Source: Lineus longissimus
Taxonomy: Eukaryota; Nemertea; Pilidiophora; Heteronemertea; Lineidae
Assembly (NCBI RefSeq): GCF_910592395.1
Contig: NC_088308.1
Span: forward strand, 746,001 to 806,000
Length of the DNA: 60,000 nt
Direction of reading: 5' to 3'
In this document: in pieces, positions 46,301 through 58,300 of the stretch
How positions within the stretch are numbered: the first letter of the stretch is position 1
Layout: the number at the start of each line of letters is the position of its first letter
Notes under the pieces: generated by a model
What the model saw: only the letters and a program-made list of their open reading frames with translations
Databases searched by the model: none
Told to the model about the DNA's origin: nothing
Position numbers and translations under genes: made by a program

Positions 46301-49300
46301 TTTTTCAGGCTGGCTACAGACAAGCAGAAACCAGCCCTTGATGTGGCCTACAAAGTCTATATGAAGGAGGAGAGTTATCCTAATGATATCAGACAAGCTG
46401 CTCTTGAGAGGGTTTGCCTGCCGATGTTACGGTTTGTTCACACAGCAGCGGTCAGGGAGTTCTTCATGGATCACATCAGAGAGATACTTGGCGTCCTGGA
46501 GGCGAAGCAGAGTAAAGTAAGTGGTGGGGCTCATGTTGGAGATTGTCAATACCCCACAGGTCGTTTGTGGATGATGCACTGGCTTGGGTCAGTGAATTAA
46601 GAGCGCTTTTTATGTGGCCATTAGTATCAATACTACCTTCTATGAAACTCTCAGTACTCAGACAATATGATTTTGACTAATATTTCATCAAAGCTGACTG
46701 ATATCTGATATATTTTCCAGCCCTCCGAGAGTGCATTTGAGACGCAGCTCGTCACCAAGATTTGCTGTTTCCAGCTGGCCGAGGTCCTCTTCTCTCAACT
46801 ATCAAAAGAGGAAACCAATTCCAAGAACTCCGCCATCAATCAGAGATACTGTGGGAATAACCCAAATGCTGCTGGCAATGAGTTGACAGTCGCAATAACC
46901 AAGTGAGTATTGTAACCAAAAGTTAGGAGCTCAAGAAGCATGTCTGAAACAATACCTTGCCAACTAACACAGGCATTATGCTTGATCCATGGCGCCATCA
47001 CGCCTTTCCTGTAATGGTATGTCAGTTGATCACCCAGACACAGGCCACCATTTCACTATGGGTAGTCCAGGCTTGCTGACTGTGGAACTCGCTTGACTCT
47101 TCAGTACGTGAGAGTGGTTCTGTGGCCAGTTTCAAGACAGGGCTGAAGACCCTACTCTTTAAAGAGTACTTTCTGTGAAAGCATCTTTGAACAGGACACT
47201 AATGGAAAGGGCACTATACAAGACACTATTTATTTTCTTGCTCACTGACTTACTGACTTAAAGTCGACCCTATTTTCCAGGGCGGCACATGTTGCCAAGA
47301 AGGAGGACATGCGTGGTGAGACTCGACACCTTGAGCTGAGGCGACGGTTCCACTGTGCTGCTTACAATACTATGATAGCTGTGGTGTCCTGCACGAAGGA
47401 TGAGTCAAAATTCTATGATGGATTCCTCTTCAGTGATAACCCCAAAAAGGTATGTCAGAGGATAATTTCAGGGCAAGCAGTACCAGTAACCTAGATTGTA
47501 GCTTGGCTTGCTAAAAGGAATTTGATGTGGGAATATTCAGAATTCATAAATAAATGAACATGAGACTCAGGTTCCATGACTTCTGAAGTTCTATTGGCAC
47601 CAACCGTCCAGAAACTCACTGTGTCAATCTTGTCTTGTCAAGAGGTGTGCTTCATTTAAATCTGCTTCTCCCTAGAAGTCTTTTTTCGCAATGTTGTAAA
47701 TTGCTTGTCTTCTTTTCTTAGGGAGAGTTCCTTCTTGATAACATGATTGACAAGGACAGAAAATATACGTTTGAGAGAGAACTCGAGGTAAGGCTCTGTG
47801 TACGACTAACAACAGGCACTTCTGCATGAGTTCATGGTTCTTGTCAACTCTTCTCGAGCAATGTGATCAAATGTACAAGAATAACAATGACAACATGTAT
47901 GTTTTGACCCTGCTGAGAAGCCTCTTGTTGGGCAGGATCATATAACTTCTGCTATGATGTGTGATTATTTCAGCCAACATAAAAAGCTTAAATTTACTTC
48001 ATTCTCTATACTTGTCACTTTCAAATCTGTGAATGAAAGCAACTAAAATCCCTCCCTTCTTTCTAATCTCAGAGTCCGATCACCAGAAAGAAGACCTTTG
48101 TCTCTATCCGTAAAGATGTACGCGAGAGCCGCCATGATGGATCAGAGGATGAGTCCTATATGGCCTCCTCCTCGGTACACTACCTGGCCTCTCAGTACCT
48201 CGCGGACAGCAGTCTCAGCGATGAGGTCAGCCAGTTTGATAGACTCTCTAGTGCTCAGGTGAGTGTCTTATTCCTACATGTGTGATTCAACTGAAGATAC
48301 TTGGACAATTCAAGTAGGAGCTAGATCAGAATGGCTACTACATGTACCAATAATTGATGCTGACAGACTTTGGGCCACATTCTGTTTGTCGTTTCGAGTT
48401 AGGTGTCCGTCCACGAATAGACCATGCAAAATCTGCAAAAAGTGATAAGGTGGGATCAGCGGATTTGACTGAAACCTTTACCATTGGTTGGTCTCAGGAC
48501 AGGATTATTACTGGTGCAATGTTTTTAAATCGATGGTGATAGCCGGAAATATGCTTCTTTTCACTGTTAATACATACATTCTTTCCCAGACATATACTGG
48601 CACGTTTGAAAAGGACTTGGAGAGAAGAATGAAGTCAAAAGAGGCAGACACCAGCTCTGAAGATCAGGTATGTACATGTATTTATCTAAACTTAATCCCT
48701 TATTCTTGGGTCTCTCTCACATTGATGAAGGAGTCAGTTATATATGTCTTCAGCATCCAATCATTCTGTCTAGTCTTGGACAATCCCCTTCTCTATCTAA
48801 ACCTCAGCTTCAGTCTCTTAGCATTTTCCCATCTCATTACAACCCTGTGAAATTTCTTACATAATGTGAGATTGCCTTACTTGAATTTCAGGAATCTGCC
48901 ACTGTTGTGAAGGGTGATTATGTTGAAATGGACATGGATGACTTAAACCAGCATGAATGCATGGCGACCCTCACAGCCCTCTTGCAGCATATGCAGAGAA
49001 ACAACATTACACCTGCCGTGGAGAAGGTCGGTCATCTTCTACCTTTTTTGTCATCAGTTAAGCAGCACTTCAAAAGACTTGCTCTCTTCCCAAACAGAAT
49101 TCTCAGTGGACATTGTCAAATTGATAGTGCTGCTCTGAGCCTCAAGAGGGTTTCAGTGAAGAGAACTAATTGTATTTTTAAAGTGAAATCCAGTAGAATC
49201 AGGTTGTTGTGTGGCCCACACTGTCAGCATAATCCACTCGTCCTTGTTGGTGGCTATCATCCAGTAGAAAGCATAATCCACTCGTCCTTGTTAGTGGCTA

Positions 49301-52300
49301 TCATCCAGTAGAAAGCATAATCCACTCGTCCTTGTTAGTGGCTATCATCCAGTAGAAAGCATAATCCACTCGTCCTTGTTAGTGGCTATCATCCAGTAGA
49401 AAGCATAATCCACTCGTCCTTGTTGGTGGCTATCATCCAGTAGAAAGCATAATCCACTCGTCCTTGTTGGTGGCTATCATCCAGTAGAAAGCAGAATCCA
49501 CTCGTCCTTGTTGGTGGCTATCATCCAGTAGAAAGCATAATCCACTCGTCCGTGTTAGTGGCTATCATCCAGTAGAAAGCAGAATCCACTCGTCCGTGTT
49601 AGTGGCTATCATCCAGTAGAAAGCATAATCCACTCGTCCTTGTTAGTGGCTATCATCCAGTAGAAAGCATAATCCACTCGTCCTTGTTGGTGGCTATCAT
49701 CCAGTAGAAAGCATAATCCACTCGTCCTTGTTGGTGGCTATCATCCAGTAGAAAGCATAATCCACTCGTCCTTGTTAGTGGCTATCATCCAGTAGAAAGC
49801 ATAATCCACTCGTCCTTGTTGGTGGCTATCATCCAGTAGAAAGCAGAATCCACTCGTCCGTGTTAGTGGCTATCATCCAGTAGAAAGCATAATCCACTCG
49901 TCCTTGTTAGTGGCTATCATCCAGTAGAAAGCATAATCCACTCGTCCTTGTTGGTGGCTATCATCCAGTAGAAAGCATAATCCACTCGTCCTTGTTGGTG
50001 GCTATCATCCAGTAGAAAGCATAATCCACTCGTCCTTGTTAGTGGCTATCATCCAGTAGAAAGCATAATCCACTCGTCCTTGTTGGTGGCTATCATCCAG
50101 TAGAAAGCATAATCCACTCGTCCTTGTTGGTGGCTATCATCCAGTAGAAAGCATAATCCACTCGTCCTTGTTGGTGGCTATCATCCAGTAGAAAGCAGAA
50201 TCCGCTCGTCCTTGTTGGTGGCTATCATCCAGTAGAAAGCAGAATCCGCTCGTCCTTGTTGGTGGCTATCATCCAGTAGAAAGCAGAATCCACTCGTCCT
50301 TGTTAGTGGCTATCATCCAGTAGAAAGCATAATCCACTCGTCCTTGTTAGTGGCTATCATCCAGTAGAAAGCAGAATCCACTCGTCCTTGTTGGTGGCTA
50401 TCATCCAGTAGAAAGCAGAATCCACTCGTCCTTGTTAGTGGCTATCATCCAGTAGAAAGCATAATCCACTCGTCCTTGTTGGTGGCTATCATCCAGTAGA
50501 AAGCAGAATCCACTCGTCCGTGTTAGTGGCTATCATCCAGTAGAAAGCAGAATCCACTCGTCCTTGTTAGTGGCTATCATCCAGTAGAAAGCATAATCCA
50601 CTCGTCCTTGTTAGTGGCTATCATCCAGTAGAAAGCAGAATCCACTCGTCCTTGTTAGTGGCTATCATCCAGTAGAAAGCATAATCCACTCGTCCTTGTT
50701 AGTGGCTATCATCCAGTAGAAAGCATAATCCACTCGTCCTTGTTAGTGGCTATCATCCAGTAGAAAGCAGAATCCACTCGTCCTTGTTGGTGGCTATCAT
50801 CCAGTAGAAAGCATAATCCACTCGTCCTTGTTGGTGGCTATCATCCAGTAGAAAGCATAATCCACTCGTCCTTGTTAGTGGCTATCATCCAGTAGAAAGC
50901 ATACCTTCTGCTACATGTATAATCACATGATTATGATCCAATTTTTGCACAGGGTACCGTTCCACGAGATATGCCAAACTGGATGAGTTACCTGCATAGG
51001 AGGTTCAGCGACCCTAACAGCTATACCAACATCCGTCTGTTCATTGCTCGACTCATCATCAATGCACAGGAGGTGTTCCGTCCGTACACCAAGTTCTGGC
51101 TGAGCCCCCTCGTCCAGTTCATCATCACAGAGAACAGTGGCACCGGCCTCAATTATATGTTGGTGGACATCGTGGTGACGATGCTGTCTTGGGGAACAGT
51201 CGCTATTCCTCAGGTAGGTACTAAAGGGCATGTTATTGCCGACTTTGCTGAGTGAGAACTTGAAGAGAGGGTCTAATCTATTACAAGGCAAGGGGTGGGA
51301 CATGTTGTAGCTCAAGAGAACACTGTGTAGCTTTCAGTTCATACCAAGTGGGCCCGGTCAAATGAGACCATTTCTAGTAGGAAACGTATTCCACCAGAGG
51401 ACAAAGTCAAAGATCTGTAAGAACATATGTTTGCATGCATTTTCCAGGATACTGTTGGGGATCGAGCAATGGCCAGTTCTCTGGTTGAGTTCCTGATGAA
51501 GAACTGTCACCATGAGACGAGAGGGATACTGAGGAACAATCTGGAGATGCTGAAGACACTTGTTGAATGTTGGCGCGACAGGGTGGATATTCCCGTAAAG
51601 TAGGTCAAGGCCTTTTTCACTTGAGTCTTTTTGGTGAATGACGCCATAGAGCGCAGTGCAGTTGTATCATGTAGATTTCGAGGTCATGCGTGGGTCAGAA
51701 GATTTCGTACACTTAGATTGAAGAAGACCTATCATCATGATTATTGATTGTTTTGTTCACCTATGTCATTGAAGGCAAAGGTATTAAAAGTTAGTCTTTG
51801 CCAAAATAGAGTTGATGCAAATCTTACCAAAAAACCTGCACTTTTCTTCCAAATGTTCAGCTGGTAGAGTTTGACTGGTCTACTTTCAGGATTATCTATG
51901 ACCACTTGAACAAACCCGACCCAAAGGACTCGAGTAGTGCTACAGGGATCCAGCTACTGGGTGTCGTGGTGGCCAACAAGCTCCCTCCCTACAGGGAAAC
52001 CATGACAGTGGATAAGGAGAGGTGAGTGCCTCACTTCTCATAGAGGTGTTCCTTGAGAAACAAAACGTCTTGAGCGAGTTCTGTTAGTGAAAAGTTGCAT
52101 ATCAGAAATAAAGAGCAACTTTATCCTCTGCAATGTCACTTTTGTACCGAGGTAAGCAGACGTGAAAGTCTTGTTTTATACTTCAGGTATTACTTTGTCC
52201 TGGCTAACAACCTGATGAAGAACTCAAAGACAGTTCACACAGCGGCAGCCGAGGTCCTTGGCATGGTGCTGAAGTACCTCTCGGAGAAAGACCCTGATGT

Positions 52301-55300
52301 CCAGGCAGGCTATCACGATCACATCCACAAGATCCTCTCCACACTGCAGCAGGGCAAGCCGGACCAGTTCATCAACTGTGTCCACAGGATACAGCTCCAT
52401 TATCCTCCGATGGCAGACCGGTGAGTACCGTGCAGTCATATCGTTCTCCCAACTCCAAATACATTCATCTGCTTGGTATTTTAAGATTGATGAAGTTTCT
52501 TTTATCATAACGCTCTAAATCAACTCGATGGTTGTTTCAGATTCACCACCAAGTTACTGTTCATGCTGCCCAGTCTCCACGGTGAATTCAAAACGTTGTG
52601 CTTGGAGATTATTCTGTCTAGAATTGACAACATTGAGGACATCTTCCTCGAGCTAAAGAACAAGGGGCTGCTTGACCTGCTGAATCACAGGTAAGTTGAC
52701 GTTTTCCTAGAGCTGTTTTCCTAGGGCTAGGAGAGAGCCACCAACTGGCCAACAGGGAAGTTAAGCATGTTATCTTTCCAAAATGTTTTGTTACGGCCAA
52801 CTGTGACATGACTTGCACTTCGTTTCAGAGATGAAGCCACGCAGCATGTAACTCTGAAGATTGTCCACAGTATGTTGAAGAGACTTAGCCCAAAGGACCT
52901 GCTCTACCTGCTGCCCTCTGTGGTCGAATTCACTGACAACCCAAGTCAGGTGTGCAGGGGCACAATGTACGAGATACTCATGTGGATATATGACAATTAT
53001 AGGTAGGTTCACTGAGGGTACTCTTACTGATGTTTCTACAGTGGTCTTGTCATAACCTGTCTTCCTTTCTATTATCAGATGATATACATGTCATATCTAA
53101 TAGGTCCATGAGGGGCTAACTCAAGTAGGCCCTAGACATGAAGACTGGTTGACTTTATGACCTCAGTGTCTTTTTCCAGGGAAGAGGAGAGTGATGAAGG
53201 CCATCAGATCATGACGCAGACCAAGGACACACTACTCAAGGGGCTCTCAGATGATGAGATCAGAAACAGGTAGGATCTGTTTATATCAATCATCCTGTTC
53301 TGTTTTGTTCCTGTTGTTGCGTACTCATTGCATTAAGCATGAGGTAGGAGTCCAAATGGTGATCTCCAGGTGACTTATACGCACAGTTTAATGAAACTGG
53401 GTCTGGTTTGACTATAAAAAGATTCCCTGTACAAGTATGAATGGTTCCCTATCAGAGCCTTGGTGAATACCGCCTGGTGCCTACCTGCAGAGTCTCCTTT
53501 AAAAACATTATTCTCTCTTCGTCAGGCTCACCATTCAAAATTTCTGGAGTCATGAGACGAGGCTGCCTACTGGGACGTTAGATCGTATGGTAGCGATGTT
53601 GGAGGCGATGTACTCCCCTGCCACCGAGAATCAATACCTGAGTTACGCCACCAACCTCTTGCTGGAGATGACATCAAAAAGTCCAGATTACAACAGGGAA
53701 ATATTTGAACATCCGTTATCGGAATGTAAATTCTCGGTATGTTTTCCCAAAACAACTGATTGATGGTAGACATTCTGAAACAGCTAGAGATGGTTCTTAT
53801 ACTTCTGTTGGGTGAGGTACATGTAATAGAGGTATTATCTCTGTAGAGGGGTAACTAACCCTCTTAAGGCATGTTTTGTGTAGCTGACCTGATGAAGTCT
53901 AGGATTCTGGTCCTTTTCAAGGAATGCCTCTCTTTTGAAAGAGGCCAATGGGTGTATTGTACCTGATGCCTTTGCTCCAGAAAGCAAACAAGCCTGTCTA
54001 AGTTAGAAACATGAATAGATATGTAGTCCTTCTCCCTGAGACTAAACCAATAGCAGCCACACTAGACACCGAGTGAAGTGGTACGCAACAAATGCCATGA
54101 AAGCAAACACTGACAAAGAAGCATCTATCATACTTGTGCTTATTCTTGCAGGACTACAGTGTGAGTGCCTCATGGAGACAGAGACATGCAGGGATGACTC
54201 CGCTCTTTGTTGAAACCTTTGCCAGCCAGGGGGCGACACAAGGTTCAAGTCTCGACGAGTCTATGGCCGGAGTGAGGGCCACGCAGGATGTCCAACAGTT
54301 CACTCAGACACAGCAAGAAGGAGCCTCTAAGAACCCCTACAACTGGTTGACCCAGTCCAGCTTGGACACCTTCACCAACATCAGCATGAGCCTTTCCATG
54401 GCCGACTCACAGCAGTCATCATCGTTGCTGTTCAATGTTGGGAAAGCACCTGCAAGGCCGAGAAGACAGAAGCGCCCTCTGCCTGCAGGATTTGGCAAAG
54501 AGAAGCTCGGTGGTGGAGCAGCTCCAGCAGCTGTGGGTAAGTACTCGTCTAGTGTTGTTCATTTGCTCATTATCAGCAGAATAACGACTCGCGTGGTGAC
54601 TCGATGACCTCTGCTATCATTTCACCAGGTCCTGCATCCATTGCTAACCACCACCAAAGTCATTTTGCCTTCCCACCGTGCCTGCCTTCGTTGGAGTGAG
54701 TGTCAATGAGTTGGTTGATTTCTTTCAGAAGAGTCGGAGCAGGATATTGAACTCAAGCGACTCAAGAGACGTTTTGTGAAGGATCAGACGTCAACCAGTC
54801 ATTACTACGCGAGGAAGAATCTCGCCTTGAAGAAAAAGCGAGAGGTAGGGTTACATTTGGCTGCAGCATTTATAATGTTTCACTCCTGCTGAAAATGAAT
54901 GGTAAATATTTGCAAGTTCAGGTGACTGTTTTTGGAGATCTTAGGGCTTTTACTTCCATGCCACCAGTTCATTAGCTGTAAACTGCAGCTGATATGAGTG
55001 TTTCATGACCTGAAAACTGAGTGTATGTCTCCGCTTTCTAACATTTTGGAAAAGGCAACCAATATTATCTGTTGGTTGGGTGAAGTTTTGATAAAAGTGA
55101 CAGGTACCACACTTCAAATAGCCTATAAAGATACATGTACTCCTTCAGTACATGATTTTCTTGGTATCAAAGACATTGATTCTCTTATCATTTAGGAAAA
55201 CTTGAAAGAGCAAAGATCCAAGAGGGAGTTCCAGGTGACCATGTACAGGAAGTACAGGATAGGAGACTTACCTGACATCCAGATCAAGTACTCCTATATC

Positions 55301-58300
55301 ATCGCTCCCCTGCAGGCACTGGCACAGGTAAAGAGCATATCGAGATTTAGTCAAGAAAGAAGTACGCCGTACATAAGGTTGGTGGTTCAGGCTTCATGAC
55401 ATGTGCTGATTCCTGCATGTGAAGGGTTTAAGATGGGCATATTGAAGTTGATGCCAGGTATGATGTATCTTAAGTTCCCAGTGTCTCCATCGTTGCTAGT
55501 TCCATTTCAGCGTGACAGCACATTGGCTAAGATGCTCTTCAGCGCCATCTTCAGGGGTATCTTCTTAAAGGTGGATGACATCAAGACCGAACGAGAAGTC
55601 ATCGAAACAACGCAGAAGATCAACCAGTGTCTGAATGACATGCTCTCAAACTCGTCCAGATATTACCCACAGTTCATCGCTTGTATCCAGGTAAAGGAAT
55701 ATGATCTAATTCTTCTTCGAAGCAGCTTCACCTTCAAGCAGCTCCTTGATAACCCAGCATGCCTCTGTGGAGACCGTACTGGCAGTTGTTGTAAAGCACT
55801 TTGAGACAGGACTTGGCGCCTTCCAATACACTTTACATGTATGCACTGCCATCTGTCCAAGAAGTTTGAAGTTTGATATGACTGTGGTGAGCATGTGGCC
55901 AATGTTGAAAGTGATTCTTTTCTCTGCGTTTAGGACATTGCCTTCCACCTTCCAAAGAAGTTAAAGCTGGAAGCCACCACAGTCAACACCTGTTGTGTGA
56001 CGAGCCTTCAGCAGCCGCTTGGGATAGTCTTACTAGAGGAGCAGCTTCTGCAGCAGGTCGAAGCCGCTGAACCACCGTCCAAGAAGCGACGTGGAGGCAC
56101 GGCACTGACCAGTGGTGCTGCAGTGTCTCAGGAGACAGGCACATGGATTGAACTGGCAAGGTATGCTTCTGTTTATACAGTTAGACGCTGAGCTTTTAGC
56201 ATCTTATGTGACACCTTAGACCGCCACCTACGTAAGTGACACCTTAGACCGCCACCTACGTAAGTGACACCTTAGACCGCCGCCTACGTAAGTGACACCT
56301 TAGACCGCCACCTACGTAAGTGACACCTTAGACCGCCACCTACGTAAGTGACACCCTAGACCGCCACCTACGTTAGTGACACCTTAGACCGCCGCCTACG
56401 TAAGTGACACCTTAGACCGCCACCTACGTAAGTGACACCCTAGACCGCCACCTACGTTAGTGACACCCTAGACCGCCACCTACGTAAGTGACACCTTAGA
56501 CCGCCACCTACGTAAGTGACACCCTAGACCGCCACCTACGTTAGTGACACCCTAGACCGCCACCTACGTAAGTGACACCTTAGACCGCCGCCTACGTAAG
56601 TGACACCTTAGACCGCCGCCTACGCAAGTGACACCTTAGACCGCCACCTACGTAAGTGACACCTTAGACCGCCACCTACGTAAGTGACACCTTAGACCGC
56701 CACCTACGTAAGTGACACCTTAACTTGAAATATCCTAGTACATGTAGATGTATTGAGATCAAAGCAGAGACATCCAGGGGAGAGCTGATTGGCTTATCCT
56801 CTATGCCACTCTTATGTCCTACGTGTCAGGTGTTCTTGCTTTTGAACAAGCATTTCTTCTCTTTCCATCTCAGGGTTTACAAATCTCTTGGCGACTATGA
56901 TGTCCTTCGAGGAATCTTCAGCGGAATGATCAACACCAAACAGGTTACCCATGATGCATTAGAAGCGGAGGCCAGGGGTGACTTCTCAACCGCTGTCAAG
57001 CTTTACAATGATGTGAGTGAATCCAGATTTTACCACTTTCTCTGGTGTTTTCTTATGTGACATCTCTGGTGTTGGAGTTCCTCATCTGTTCATCTTGTCA
57101 TAAAGAAGCATCTTTTCTTTATTTCATAGGCTATTTCAGAAACCGACTGGCGTGATGGCAGACCTCAGGAAGTCGAAGTAGACCTCTGGGATGACTGTAG
57201 GCTAAAGGTAAGTCGTCCAAATCATATCTTTAAGGTACAACATCTGGAATGATTGGGTACCTCAGCGCATGAAAATAGGGTGGGAATAGCCAATGGGGTT
57301 AGAGTGCTCAGCCATGACAGCTTGTGGTGAGCATTGCCAAACTCATTTCTCAGTCTGATGAAATGTGTTTCTTCTGCTGCCAGATCACTTTACTCACCAA
57401 AAGTTGAGCAAAAATACTACCTCAAGGGTCTTAAGATACACCCTGTTGATGTACGTAGATGATGTAGATTTTGACCTGAATCTTGGAGAAGCCCTGCCAG
57501 GCATCAGTGTCATACCAAACCTATGTTAGAGTGAGGTTGGTGAATGCTCGTTTAACATCCCCACTACGAACCTCTCCATTTTGTGTTCCAGTGTTTCGAC
57601 CAGCTCACCCAGTGGAGTAACCTTGAGGAGTTCACAGTGACTTGTGTTGATGATAGTGACAACCCCAAGCTGGAGAAAGTCTGGGACGATACTTATTATC
57701 AGGTACAATGAGGTTACACATTAGAGGGTCATCAGGTTCTGAGGTGGCACATAAAATTGAGGTGCGAAAGGAACTGAGGGAGTAAGTTTCAGCTCTATAA
57801 ACCTTCTTGGACAGAGGATTTCCCTCTACTCTCAATCCTATGAAACCTTGCTGCCCACCCCAGTCAAGTCTTTAATGATGTCAAACATTTAGGAACTTAG
57901 TCCTTGTGACTTTTGTTGTTTCAGGAGCACTATTTGCCGTTCATCATCCGTAGCAAGCTGAAGCTGCTGGTGGAGGGTGATGAACACCAGCAGGACCTGT
58001 TCACGTTCATTGACCAGTCCATGAAAGCACCCGAGAGGAAGGCTCTCCTGGAGACGAGGTTCTGTGAGGAGCTGGCGCTCATGTACCTCTGGCAAGAGCA
58101 ATACGACAGGGCGAGATATTACACCAACAATGCGCTCCAACTATTCCTGCAGGTTTGTTATATTCTACCTTGTCCAACTTTTTAAATTTGTGAACAATGG
58201 AAAATCATAAATAATCACCGCTTTTATACAGCTCATTGTTGATGGTACTGACCTACTACTTGTAGGACCTTCTTTAGTCTGTTTTTACAGCAGCTGCTAC

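Larger units (their letters stand above)
44051..49026 (+). other. PRKDC: PRKDC exons 35-46 (model residues 1569-2167)
   Basis: Exons: 44051-44298, 44736-44871, 44996-45153, 45681-45783, 46061-46188, 46309-46516, 46721-46902, 47281-47449, 47722-47787, 48073-48258, 48590-48667, 48892-49026. Conserved blocks: [73 protein letters not shown] and [20 protein letters not shown]. Exon 44 covers the region of the human PQR autophosphorylation cluster ([15 protein letters not shown]...[14 protein letters not shown]). Exon 46 ends at a weaker donor (aag|gtcggt). Confidence 0.92.
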
